64,000 bases of DNA from Boswellia sacra (lineage: Eukaryota; Streptophyta; Magnoliopsida; Sapindales; Burseraceae), in the NCBI GenBank assembly GCA_013180625.2, contig SNVD02004312.1:1-64000 (forward strand), written 5' to 3'. Below are positions 11,110-22,460 of the stretch, in pieces (within the stretch, counting starts at the first letter, position 1; each line of letters begins with the position of its first letter). Under the pieces are notes generated by a model. The model was given only the letters and a program-made list of their open reading frames with translations. It had not been told where the DNA came from and made no database searches. Both the position numbers and the translations under genes were made by a program.

Positions 11110-12829
11110 GCCACTCGTTTGTCTCTACAATCAACATTCAAGGAGTAACTTTTTGGTACCCAAAAGTTCTTGGGTCCTTGGGGGTTAGTTTTGGTACTTT
11201 TTGGAACCCATATTTGTTTCAAATTAGGATTTCTCTTAATATAGCAAGAATGCACTTTCTGTCCTTTTCTTCCACAATAAGTACATGAATGATTAGGATT
11301 ATTCTTAGAAGATGCATGGGCAAAATAATTTTTAAAATACTTTTGATTTTTATGAGTTTTATATCCTAAACCTATTTTATCAAAAACACACCTTTGGTTT
11401 TGTAACATAGAATTCAAATTTTTTGTGCTTTTTGTAAAACTATCAACAATATTTCTTAAGTCATTATTTTTCCTTTTCAAAATAGCATTTTGTTTCTCCA
11501 ATTTATCAAAATCCTTTTGTTTTAAAATGTCATTTTCAGTTTTTAATAAATTTATTTGACTTTCCAAACTTTCAAAATCTTTTTGCTTTAAAATTTCATT
11601 TTCATTTTCTAAAGCTTCATTTATTTCTACCAACTCTTATATTTGAGATAACATGATTTTTGGCTTCTTTTTGAAAGCATTGATTTTTGAATTTTGCTTA
11701 TCAACTTGCACATGTAAATTTTGGAATGCTTCAAGTAATTCATCATATAAAAGTTTAGGATCATAGTTTAGAATACTTACCTCATCTTCACTTAAAGCCA
11801 TGAAGCACATGTTTGCCACTTCGCAATCATCTTCTTCGGTGGAGCTAACTTCACTATCATCCCAATTTGTGGCTTTCATTGCTTTGGATTTCTTGTTTTG
11901 ACTCTTGAAGTAAGGACAATCCATCTTTACATGTCCCGGTTTCTTGCACTCATAGCAAATCACTTGATCATTTTTCTTATCTTGCTTTGAGCTTTGCCCT
12001 TTGTACTCCCTTCTAGAATTCTTCTTGAATCCTTGGTTTCTTCTAATCATCCTTTTTAGCTTTCTTGTGATGAATGCAAGATCTTCATCATCTCCTTCAT
12101 CGTCGGACTCATCATCTTCTTTTGTTGAAGATTTGAAAGCGATATTTTTCTTTTTCTTGAAATCTTCTTCATTCTCCTTCAAGGTGATTTCATGAGTCAT
12201 GAGAGAACCCATAAGTTCTTCTAATGGTAGTTTGGTGAGGTCCTTTGCTTCTTGAATTGCCGTCACCTTTGGCTCCCAAGATTTTGGTAGACACCTAAGA
12301 ATCTTTCTTACCATTTCAACATTAGAATAAGATTTACCAAGAGATTTCAAACCATTGACAATATCCGTAAATCTAGTAAATATTTCAGAAATTGATTCAT
12401 CGATTTCATCTTAAAAAGCTCATAACTATGAACTAGCATACTAATTTTAGATTCTTTAACTTGACTAGTTCCTTCATGAGTTACTTCAAGTGTGTGCCAT
12501 ATTTCTTGTGCCGTAGAACAAGTAGATATTCTATTAAACTCATTTCTATCTAGAGCACAATATAACACATTCATAGCTTTAGCATTCAAACTCAATTTCT
12601 TTTTATCATCTTCACTAAACTCTTTAGGTTCTTTAAGCATGCATTCCCCATTTTCAATTTTGGTAGGAACAAAAGGTCCTTCCAAAACAATAGACCACAA
12701 ATCATAATCAAAAGATTTCAAGAAAATACTCATTCTAGTTTTCCAATAAGAGTAATCACTTCCATTAAAAAATGGAGGTCTAGAGATAGAAAATCCCTCA
12801 ACATATGAAGTTGAATTAAAAGTTGCCAT
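11091..12829 (-). pseudogene. Element B gag (UBN2-like, coiled coil, two CCHC knuckles), broken
   Basis: Opens MATFNSTSYVEGFSISRPPF, followed by a YWKTRMSIFLKSFDYDLW motif and a UBN2-type domain (about 12800-12300). A 1-bp deletion near 12405 shifts the frame. The first knuckle is CYECKKPGHVKMDC (about 11960-11920). A heptad-like coiled-coil region repeats EILKQKDFESLE (about 11640-11450) and has a stop at its start (11634-11636). A second knuckle, CTYCGRKGQKVHSC, has Q where H is expected in the GH pair (about 11290-11250). Gag terminates at ...NTSGT directly before the protease motif, which lies in the -1 frame. The neighbouring elements C and D have the same boundary. Confidence 0.9.
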
Positions 12830-12860
12830 AGCTCAAAAATCGATTAAGATTTAAAAAATT

Positions 12861-12882
12861 GAGCAACCTTGCTCTGATACCA
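12861..12882 (-). other. Element B primer-binding site
   Basis: The minus strand reads TGGTATCAGAGCAAGGTTGC two bases after the 5' LTR, complementary to the 3' end of initiator tRNA-Met. Confidence 0.88.
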
Positions 12883-12884
12883 CT

Positions 12885-14678
12885 TGTTGACCCAGGTACG
12901 GCAACCTAAGAGGGGGGGGTGAATTGGGTTTTTATTTATCAATACGGAATTAGAAAACCTTTCTTGAAAGATCAAAATTATTTAACTCTTTCTTTGAGAA
13001 TAAAGGTGAAGAAGATGAAAATAGAATACAATCAATAGAATAGCAATAAAGAACAATCACAAGTGCAAGTAAATGTAAAGAGGAAAGGGATAGAGAGAGT
13101 GCAAACTCAATTTACGTGGCTTGGCAAACCTTGCCTACGTCCGCGGGCTCCTAGCTCCACGAGCTAAGCTTTCCACTAAGTTGTAGAAATCTTTACAACT
13201 TGCTTGATGAACAACCTCACCAAGACTTTTTCTTCCAACTCTTGATAACACCACACCAAGAGTTCTTTTTGATGAACAACCTCACCAAGGCAACTTCCTT
13301 CAACCCTTGATAACACCGCACCAAGAGTTCTTCTTGATGAACAACCTCACCAAGGCAACTTCCTTCAACCTTTGATAACACCACACCAAGAGTTCTTCTT
13401 GATGAACAACCTCACCAAGGCAACTTCCTTCAACTCTTGATAACACACAACAAGAGTTCTCTCAAGGATAACTATTATCCTTTACAATAATATCTCACTC
13501 TCACCACAATACAAGAACAAAGATAATTTTTACAACAAAAGTATAACTCTCTTCAAAGAGTAGATAAATAATATAAAAGCTCTCTAGACTTGATATATCT
13601 CTTGCTTTTTGCTTGAAAAAATGCTTCTCTTGCACTGCTTGAATGCATGGGAGAATGGCTCCTTTTATGGGCAAATGAGATGAACTTAATCAAGTGAAGA
13701 CACCAACTCCAAATTTTCTGCCCACCATAAAAACCGTAATTTTTTCTTCCAATTTTGTCAATGTTCTGTTTGAAATTTGAAACTCTGCAAAACATAAAAG
13801 ATTTTCACATTTCAATAAGCTTTCCAACGCATTAATAATCAAGTTATTTAGATATCTGTAGCTCAAGATATGGCCAAAACACCATTCGGTGCTCATGTGA
13901 CTTGATTTTTCATTCTTGTGTCAGTCCATCAAATTGAATGATAATTCTGTCAGCCTTCTGTTTGAAATTTGAATTTCTTCAAAACATGAAAGATCTGCAT
14001 ATTTGAATAAGCTTTCCATAAAATTAAGAATCAAAGCATTTAGATATCTTTATCTTAAGATATGGCCAAAACACCATTCGGTGCTCATGTGAGTTGATTT
14101 TTCTTCTTTGTGTCAGTCCACCGAATTGCATGTCAATTATGTCAGCCTTCTGTTTGAAATTTGAATTTTTTCAAAAATATAAATGTTCTTCATTAAGTCA
14201 TCTTTCCAATGCCACAAGAATCAAGTCATTTTGATTTTTCTAGCTCAAGATATGTCCAAAGGAGTATTCGGTGCTCATGTCAGCTGCTTCCATTTGTGTT
14301 TCAACTTGCATGATGATTTGGACAACCTTGCACTTGAAATTTGAATTTCATTAAAACATATGAAATGTTATAAATTGAGTAAGCTTTCCAAAGGCTCAAG
14401 AATCACATCATTTGGATATTTGTAGAGATATATATGACCAATTGATTGAACATTGCTCATGTGTCACATTCCTTGAGTCAATCCTTGTTCTTAAACTTTG
14501 GTGCCTTTAACATGTAGTCTTCTCCTTAGCTTCAACACTTCATTTTAATAAGCCTCTTCTTGATTTTAAAATTATTTCAATGATCTTACTCTTGCACATA
14601 AATAAACATGTTAGCAAATCTCAATTAATCAATGTGTATTGTTATCATCAAAATTATCATGTAGCCTTAGGGCTAACA
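12885..14678 (-). repeat. Element B 5' LTR
   Basis: Pairs with 6039-7829. It holds four minisatellite units (about 13204-13460) and the ~190-bp U3 modules. The TATA box is changed to CCCATAAAAGG (13671-13680). Confidence 0.92.
13204..13460 (-). repeat. LTR minisatellite, four units (element B 5' LTR)
   Basis: Same unit and the same copy number, four, as the 3' LTR of B. Confidence 0.9.
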
Positions 14679-15392
14679 GTATCTTGTATCCTAATTAGAA
14701 TAGGAGAATATTTAATTGTCCTAATTCCTTTAGGAGTTTAATTATATATCTTCCTATTTTGTTTCTCCTAATCCTAATATAATTTTGATTAAAATTTTTA
14801 CAGGATTTTTAGAAGATTTCGTCCAGGCATATCACTATATATACAAAGTTATTTCTACATAACAGAGTATGCTATGTGGTGTCTTGTGTGAGTTGAGATT
14901 CAAGACATTCAAGGCATTCAACGCAAATTGAGAAAGAGCAATCAAGAGCAAGTTTGACTGCGTTTTTATTGTTTTTCATGTCTTGTGTAAAGCTTTAGGC
15001 TTTGGTTAATTGTTATAGGTCGTGTGAGCTTAAGGGAGTTGAGTAATCACATGTGTCTCTACCAGTTACAGTTACGGGTGTTATGTTATTCTTAACAGTG
15101 TGTTGTTAAGATAATCATGACAAAAAGAGCAACGTTAGAAGAGTGTGTGAAGGACTATGGTTGTGATTGGGGTTGATCAAGTTTACATAGATTAGGTTAG
15201 TGAGTGAGCAGGTGTCTATCACTGTAAAGAGTCCAAAATCGAGTGTAAACACATACAACATAGTAGGTTGCAACTCTTGTTACCCTTGGATGTAGGTTGG
15301 TCGTAACCGAACCACGTAAAATTTCTGTTCCGATTTACATTACAGTTTTCTGTTATATTTTTCGTAACTTTCATACGCTGTAAAACCCAACA
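14679..15392 (+). repeat. Element A 3' LTR, second part, with right GTATC duplication
   Basis: 14679-14683 repeats GTATC, the right-hand target duplication of element B. 14684-15392 completes the 3' LTR and ends AACCCAACA. The final ~320 bp match the 5' LTR remnant at 2577-2898. Confidence 0.88.
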
Positions 15393-16695
15393 AGTTCAAA
15401 TAAATCATTTCTTCATTTCTTCTCTACCACTAATAATATCTTGAAAAGAATATTTAATTATCAAAACCAACCAGATCGTGTAATCAAGTAGGTAAAAGTA
15501 AGACATCAGAAATTAGGGAAACGTTGAGCAGGACAAAGTGGAGCAGTTGAAGCTTAGCAAGGCTAGAAGAAGAACCAAGAATATCATGGACAAAGATGGT
15601 GAAAAAAGCCATGATGTTATACCCCAGAAGACTAAAAAAAAAAAAAAACATTGGAGAGAATAATGGTGTATACCCATAACACAAGTGTTAGCCCTAAGGC
15701 TACATGATAATTTTGATGATAACAATACACATTGATTAATTGAGATTTACTAATATGTTTATTTATGTGCAAGAGTAAGATCATTGAAATAATTGTAAAA
15801 TCAAGAAGAGGCTTATTAAAATGAAGTGTTGAAGCTAAGGAGAAGACTACATGTTAAAGGGACCAAAGTTTAAGAACAAGGTTTGATTCAAGGAATGTGA
15901 TACATGAGCAATGTTCAATAAATTAGTCATATATTTCTCTACAAATGTCCAAATAATGTGATTCTTGAGCCTTTGGAAAGCTTACTCAATTTATAACATT
16001 TCATATGTTTTAAAGAAATTCAAATTTCAAGTGTAAGGTTGTCCAAATCATCATGCAAATTAAAAGACAAATGGAAGCAGCTGACATGAGCACTGAATAC
16101 TCTTTTGGACATATCTTAAGCTAAAAAAATGAAAATGACTTGATTCTTATGGCATTGGAAAGAGGACTTAATGAAACACATTTCATATGTTTTGAAGAAA
16201 TTCAAATTTTAAACGGAAGGCTGACATAATTGACATATAATTCGGTGGACTGACACAGAGAAGAAAAATCAACTCAATTGAGCACCGAATGATGTTTTAT
16301 CCATATCTTGAGTTAGAGATATCCAAATGACTTGATTCTTATGGAATTGGAAAGATGATTCAATGTATCAGATTTTATATTCTTTGAATAAATTCAAATT
16401 TCAAACAAAAGGCTGACATAATACACATGCAAGTCGGTAGACTGACACATGAAAGAAAAATCAAGTCACATGAGCACCGAATGGTTGTTTGGCCATATCT
16501 TAAGCTACAGATATCCAAATGAATTGGTTCTTGATGCGTTGGAAATCTTATTCAATTGTGTAGATCTTTTGTGTTTTTCATATTTTCAAATTTCAAACGG
16601 AACATTGACAAAAATGGTAGACAAAATTATGGTTTTTATGGTGGGCAGAAAATTTGTAGTTGGTGTCTTCATTTGATTAAGTTCATCCCATTTGC

Positions 16696-16706
16696 CTATA
16701 AAAGGA
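16696..16706 (+). promoter_or_regulatory. TATA box of element C 5' LTR
   Basis: CTATAAAAGGA, intact; the 3' LTR has the same box at about 23467-23476. This is the only 5' LTR of the three B/C/D elements with an unaltered box. Confidence 0.7.
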
Positions 16707-16916
16707 GCCCTTCTCCCATGCATTCAACAAGAAGTGAAGAGAAGCATTTTATCAAGCAAAAAAAAAAACAAGAGAAATATCAAGTCTAGAGAGCTTTTAT
16801 ATTTTTTATCTACTCTTTGAAGAGAGTTGTACTTTTGTTGTAAAAATTTACTTTGTTCTTGTATTATGGTGAGAGTGAGATCTTCTTATAAAGGATAAAA
16901 TTTATCCTTGAGAGAA

Positions 16917-17080
16917 CTCTTTCCTTGGTGAGTTTGTTCATCAAGAAGAACTCTTGGTGTGGTGTTATCAAAAGTTGAAGGAAGTTGCCTTGGTGAGGTT
17001 GTTCATCAAGAAGAACTCTTGGTGTGGTGTTATCAAGGGTTGAAGAAAAAAGTCTTGGCGAGGTTGTTCATCAAGCAAGT
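16917..17080 (+). repeat. LTR minisatellite, three units (element C 5' LTR)
   Basis: Three occurrences of GTTCATCAAG at ~65-bp spacing (the first unit is partial). The 3' LTR (about 23690-23842) also has three. Confidence 0.88.
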
Positions 17081-17399
17081 TGTAAAGATTTCTACAACTT
17101 AGTGGAAAGCTTAGCTCGTGGAGATAGGAGCCCGCGGACGTAGGCAAGGTTTGCCGAGCCACGTAAATTGAGTTTGCACTCTCTCTATCCCTTTCCCCTC
17201 TTACATTTACTGGCCACACTTGTGATTGTTCTTTAAATTGATATTCTATTGATGCATTCTATTTCATCTTTCTTCACCTTTGTTCTCAAAGAAAGAGTTA
17301 AATAATTTTGATCTTTCAAGAAAAGTTTTCTAATTTCCGTATTTTATAAATAAAAACCCAATTCACCCCCTCTTGGGTTACCATACCTGGGTCAACAAG

Positions 17400-17421
17400 T
17401 GGTATCAGAGCAAGGTTGCTC
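17400..17421 (+). other. Element C primer-binding site
   Basis: TGGTATCAGAGCAAGGTTGC starts two bases after the LTR, complementary to initiator tRNA-Met. Confidence 0.9.
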
Positions 17422-17452
17422 ATTTTTTTTAAATCTTAACCGATATTGAGCT

Positions 17453-19181
17453 ATGGCAACTTTTAATTCAACTTCATATGTTGAGGGACTTTCTATCTCT
17501 AAACCTCCATTTTTAATGGAAGTGATTACTCTTATTGGAAAACTAGAATGAGTATTTTCTTGAAATCTTTTGATTATGATTTGTGGTCTATTGTTTTGGA
17601 AGGACTTTTTGTTCCTACCAAAATTGAAAATGGGGAATGAATGCTTAAAGAACCTAAAGAGTTTAGTGAAGATGATAAAAAGAAATTGAGTTTGAATGCT
17701 AAAGCTATGAATGTGTTGTATGTGCTCTAGATAGAAATGAGTTTAATAGAATATCTACTTGTTCTACGGCACAAGAAATATGGCACACACTTGAAGTAAC
17801 TCATGAAGGAACTAGTCAAGTTTAAGAATCCAAAATTAGTATGCTAGTTCATAGTTATGAGCTTTTTAAGATGAAATTGGATGAATCAATTTCTGAAATG
17901 TTACTAGATTTACGGATATTATTAATAGTTTGAAATCTCTTGGTAAATCTTATTCTAATGTTGAAATGGTGATAAAGATTCTTAGGTGTTACCAAAATCT
18001 TGGGAGCCAAAGGTGACGGCAATTCAAGAAGCAAAGGACCTCACCAAACTACCATTAGAAGAACTTATGGGTTCTCTCATGACTCAGAAATCACCTTGAA
18101 GAGAATGAAGAAGATTCAAGAAAAGGAAACTATCGCTTTCAAATCTCAACAAAGGAAGATGATGAGTCCGACGATGAAAGGAGATTATGAAGATCTTGCA
18201 TTTATTACAAGAAAGCTAAAAAAGGATGATTAGAAGAAACCAAGGATTCAAGAAGAATTCTAGAAGGGAGTACAAAGGGCAAAGCTCAAAGCAAGATAAG
18301 AAAAATGATCATGTCATTTGCTATGAGTGCAAGAAACCGGGACATGTAAAGATGGATTGTCCTTACTTCAAGAGTCAAAACAAGAAATCCAAAGCAATGA
18401 AAGCCACAAATTGGGATGATAGTGAAGCTAGCTCCACCGAAGAAGAAGATTGCGAATTGGCAAACATGTGCTCATGCTTAAGGGAAGATGAGGTAAGTAT
18501 TCTTCTAAACTATGATCCTAAACTTGCATATGATGAATACTTAAAGCATTCAAAAGTTACATGTGCAAGTTGATAAGCAAAATTCAAAAATTAATGCTTC
18601 AAACAGAAGCCAAAAAATCATGTTATCTCAATTAGAAGAGTTGGTAGAAATAAATGAAGCTTTAGAAAATGAAAATGAAATTTTAAAGCAAAAAGAGTTT
18701 GAAAGTTTGGAAAGTCAAATACATTTTTTAAAAACTGAAAATGAGATTTTAAAACAAAAGGATTTTGATAAATTAGAGAAAGAAAATGTTATTTTGAAAA
18801 AAGAAAATAATGACTTAAGAAATACTGTTGATAATTTTACAAAAAGCACAAAAAAATTTGAATTCTATGTTACAAAACCAAAGGTGTGTTTTTGATAAAA
18901 GAGGTTTAGGATATAAAACTCATAAAAATCAAAAGTATTTTAAAAATTATTTTGCCCATGCATCTTCTAGGAATAATCCTAATCATTCATGTACTTAGTG
19001 TGGAAGAAAAGGACACAAAGTGCATTCTTGCTATATTAAGAGAAATCCTAATTTGAAACAAATATGGGTTCCAAAAAGTACCATAACTAACCCCCAAGGA
19101 CCCAAGAACTTTTGGGTACCAAAAAGTTACTCCGTGAATATTGATGGTAGAGACAAAGTGGCAAACACAAGTGGTACTTAG
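17453..19181 (+). pseudogene. Element C gag, broken
   Basis: The start codon at 17453 gives MATFNSTSYVEGLSIS. Many 1-bp indels follow (near 17505, 17720, 17900, 17990, 18085 and others) with stop codons, so only pieces stay open. The first knuckle CYECKKPGHVKMDC is at about 18319-18360. The EILKQKEFESLE coiled coil is at about 18680-18800. The second knuckle contains a TAG (TGT ACT TAG TGT, about 18990). The frame ends NTSGT-stop at 19179-19181, overlapping the protease in the -1 frame. Confidence 0.88.
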
Positions 19182-22100
19182 ATAGTGGATGCTCAAGGCA
19201 TATGACCGGAGATGCCTCCAAGTTCTCAAGATTAATCATGAAGAAAGGAGGATATGTGATATTCGGTGATAATGCCAAAGGAAGGGTAATCGAACATGGT
19301 GATATTCGTAACCCTTCTTCACCTATTATTAAAGATGTTTTGCTTGTTCATGGTTTAAAACATGATTTGATTAGCATTAGTCAAATGTGTGATAAGGGAT
19401 ATTTTGTTACTTTTGAGCCTAATAGATGTGTGATTAAGGATGTTAGTAACAATAAGACATTATTTGTTGGTAATAGATGTGGTAATATTTATACAATTGA
19501 TATTGATGTTAATGATCATGTAGAAATTGTTTCATTGTTAATCATGATGCTTGGTTATGGCATAGAAGATTAGGTCATGCTAGCATGGACACAATTTCAA
19601 AAATTCTAAAAATGATTTAGTTAATGGTCTTCCAAAAATAAAATTTGAAAAGGATAAGATTTGTGATGCTTGTCAATTTGGAAAACAAGTGAGAACTTCT
19701 TTTAAACAAAAGAAATTTATTTTAACAAATAAACCTCTACAATTACTTCACTTCATTTGGATTTATTTGGAACATCAAGAACTCAAAGCCTTGGTGGAAA
19801 GTATTATGTTTTTGTTATTGTGGATGATTATTCAAGATTCACTTGAGTATTATTCTTGAAAACTAAAAATGAGGCCATACAAGCTTTTTCAAAATTTGCA
19901 AAAAGAGTCCAAAATCAAAAAGGGTATTCTATTGTGTCCATTAGGACTGATCATGGTGGTAAAGTCGACAATGTTGCATTTGAAAATCTTTGTGATAAAA
20001 ATGGTTTTGAACATAATTTTTTCTCACCTAGAACTCCACAATAAAATGGTGTTGTTGAGAGGAAAAATAGAACTATCCAAGAAATGGCTAGGACCATGTT
20101 ACTTGAAAATAATTTGCCAAAATATTTTTGGGCCGAAGCCGTTAATACCGCATGCTTTATAATCAATAGAGTCCATATTAGAGCTTTAATAAAGAAAACT
20201 CCTTATGAACTTTGGAAAGGAAGAAAACCCAACATTGGATTTTTTAAAGTTTTTGGATGTAAATGTTTTATTTTAAACACCAAGGATAACCTTGGAAAAT
20301 TTGATGCAAAAGCCGATGTTGGAATTTTTGTTGGCTACTCCAACCATAGTAAAGCATATAGAGTTTTTAACAAAAAGACTCTTACTATTGAAGAATCTAT
20401 GCATGTTGAATTTGATGAAACTAATGTTATTTCTTCAAAGAATTTAGATGATGATATTGTTGAGGTAAAAAGGCAAATCAAGGAATCGAGGCTTGATGAA
20501 AAGAGCCAAGATGAATTACAACTTCAACAAGAAAAGCTTGAGGAAGTAAATGATTCTTCCCAAGAATTACCAAAGGAATGGAGGTATGCAAAAGCTCACC
20601 CTAAAGATCTCATTATTGGTGAACCATCACAAGGTATGAAAACTAGATCTTCTTTTAAGAACTTTTGTAATCATTTTGCTTTTGTCTCTCAATTTGAACC
20701 AAAATCTTTTAAAGAAGCCGAAAATGACGAAAGTTGGATTTTGTCTATGCAAGAAGAATTGAATCAATTTGAGAGAAATCAAGTTTGGGAATTAGTCCCT
20801 AGACCCAAAAATCATTCTATTATAGGCACTAATGGATTTTTAGAAATAAAGTAGATGAAAATGGCACCATTATTAGAAACAAAGCTAGACTTGTTGCTCA
20901 AGGATACAATCAAGAAGAAGGAATTGATTATGAGGAAACCTTTACACCGGTTGCTAGATTAGAATCAATTAGAATATTGTGTGCATTTGCATGTTATAAA
21001 AATTTTACATTATATCAAATGGATGTCAAAAGTGCATTTTTAAATGGTTACATTATGGAGGAAGTATATGTAGAGCAACCTCTTGGTTTTCAAAATCATG
21101 ATTTTCCAAACCATGTTTTCAAACTCAAAAAGGCACTTTATGGCTTGAAACAAGCACCAAGAGCATGGTATGATAGATTGAGCAAATTTCTCATTGATAA
21201 TGGTTTCGAAATGAAAAAAGTTGATACTACTCTTTTTGTTAAAACAAAAAATGATGATTTATTAATTGTTCAAATCTATGTTGATGATATTATATTTGGT
21301 GCTACTAATGTCTCTATGTGTGAGGAATTTTCCAAGTGCATGCAACAAGAATTTGAAATGAGCTTAATGGGAGAATTAAATTTCTTCCTTGGACTTCAAA
21401 TCAAGCAATCAATAGATGGGATCTTCATTAATCAAGCTAAATACACAAGAGATCTTCTCAAGAAGTTTGGCATGGATAATTCAAGGACATATAACACACC
21501 TATGGGTACATTAACCAAGCTTGACAAAGATGAGAAAGGAAAAGATGTTGAGGTAACAAAATATCGAGGTATGATTGGCTCTCTTTTGTATTTAACTGCT
21601 AGTAGACCTGATATTATGTTTAGTGTGTGTATGTGTGCTAGATTTCAATCTTGTCCAAAGGAATCTCACCTTAAGGCTGTCAAAAGGATATTTAGATATC
21701 TTCTTGGAACCATAAATCTAGGTCTTTGGTATCCTAAGTGTGATAATTTTGATCTAATTAGTTATTCCGATGCGGACTTTGCTGGAAGTCTTCTTGATAG
21801 AAAGAGCACTAGTGGCTCTTGCCATTTTCTAGGACATGCATTAGTCTCATGGTTTAGTAGAAAACAAAATTCTGTTGCCTTATCAACCGCGGAAGCCGAG
21901 TATATTGCAGTAGGAAGTTGTTGTGCACAATCTCTTTGGATGAAACAAATTTTAAAAGATTATGGTGTGGTATTTGATCATATTCCCATCAAATGTGACA
22001 ATACAAGTGCCATCAACATTTCAAAAAATCCCATACAACACTCTAGGACTAAGCATATAGAGATTAGACATCATTTTATTAGAGATCATGTGCAAAAAGG

Positions 22101-22221
22101 TAATATTTCTTTAGAATTTGTTCCCACCGATAAACAATTAGCCGATATATTTACTAAACCCCTTAGTAAAGATAGATTTTGCATAATTAGAAGAGAATTA
22201 GGCATGTTGGATATGTCTTAA
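19172..22221 (+). pseudogene. Element C protease-integrase-RT-RNase H; RT/RNase H part still open
   Basis: The protease region begins WYLDSGCSRHMTGDAS at 19172. The integrase region (about 19560-20200) contains NRTIQEMARTML and a TAA at about 20041 (CAA to TAA). A 1-bp deletion near 20830 breaks the frame at the start of RT. From 20977 to 22221 the frame is open for 414 codons. It has the RT motifs [29 protein letters not shown] and YVDDIIFG (catalytic aspartate pair intact), then RNase H with [19 protein letters not shown] and the DNTSAINIS segment, ending GMLDMS. This is the best preserved pol segment of the B/C/D family in the window. Confidence 0.92.
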
Positions 22222-22460
22222 TTTTGCTTTAATATGATAATCTTTGAATGGTAGCATATGTTAAGGGGGAGAATATATTTAGGGGGAGTAGTTAATTTGA
22301 TTACATCTTTTTGATGAAACAAAAGGGGGAGAAATGTTGGATTGCTTATATTCATAACAAGTGCCATTTTTTTTGTTTATTCTTGATTTTATTTTCATTC
22401 TTTATTTTAGATATTATTTGAAAGCAATCAATGGTTTGTCATCATCAAAAAGGGGGAGAT
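22222..22460 (+). other. Element C 3' non-coding region with four polypurine tracts
   Basis: GGGGGAG tracts occur at about 22265, 22281, 22324 and 22451. The last (AAAAAGGGGGAGAT) abuts the LTR. The inverted-repeat arm TTGTCATCATCAAAA (22436-22450) faces TTTTGATGATAACAA (22486-22500) inside the LTR. Confidence 0.8.

Larger units (their letters stand above)
6039..14678 (-). mobile_element. Element B: full-length but degenerate Ty1/copia retrotransposon
   Basis: 8640-bp element inserted in the 3' LTR of element A, opposite orientation, flanked by GTATC at 6034-6038 and 14679-14683. The LTRs are 1791 bp (6039-7829, 3' LTR) and 1794 bp (12885-14678, 5' LTR) and look very similar. Sense-strand order is 5' LTR, primer site, gag, protease, integrase, reverse transcriptase, RNase H, polypurine tracts, 3' LTR; integrase before RT defines copia. 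Long LTRs and a gag with two knuckles and a coiled coil suggest a SIRE/Tork-type lineage, which is an inference. Frameshifts and stops make it non-autonomous. Confidence 0.93.
2577..15392 (+). mobile_element. Element A: Ty1/copia-type gag-only retrotransposon, interrupted by element B
   Basis: LTR element with a truncated 5' LTR (2577-2898), primer-binding site, degenerate gag (2957-4787), about 1 kb of non-coding 3' region, polypurine tract (5792-5803) and a complete 3' LTR split by element B (5804-6038 and 14684-15392, about 944 bp in total). No protease, integrase, reverse transcriptase or RNase H is present in the internal region, so it resembles the TR-GAG class of non-autonomous elements. 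The gag type (UBN2-like domain, two CCHC knuckles) indicates a copia parent. No clean target duplication can be assigned because the 5' LTR is truncated. Confidence 0.85.
15686..17397 (+). repeat. Element C 5' LTR
   Basis: Starts TGTTAGCCCTAAGG. It has degenerate U3 modules (about 15890-16600), a TATA box at 16696 and three minisatellite units (16917-17080), and ends GGGTCAACA. Confidence 0.93.

Noticed and set aside
13204..13460. Regularly spaced repeats resembling a CRISPR array.
   Set aside because: Units are contiguous ~64-bp tandem repeats without unique spacers, inside a plant LTR.
15484..15684. Minus-strand frame with FFTIFVHDILGSSSS, reminiscent of dirigent proteins (FxxHDILGG).
   Set aside because: The match covers about ten residues only, no flanking dirigent motifs follow, and a poly-T tract lies inside the frame.
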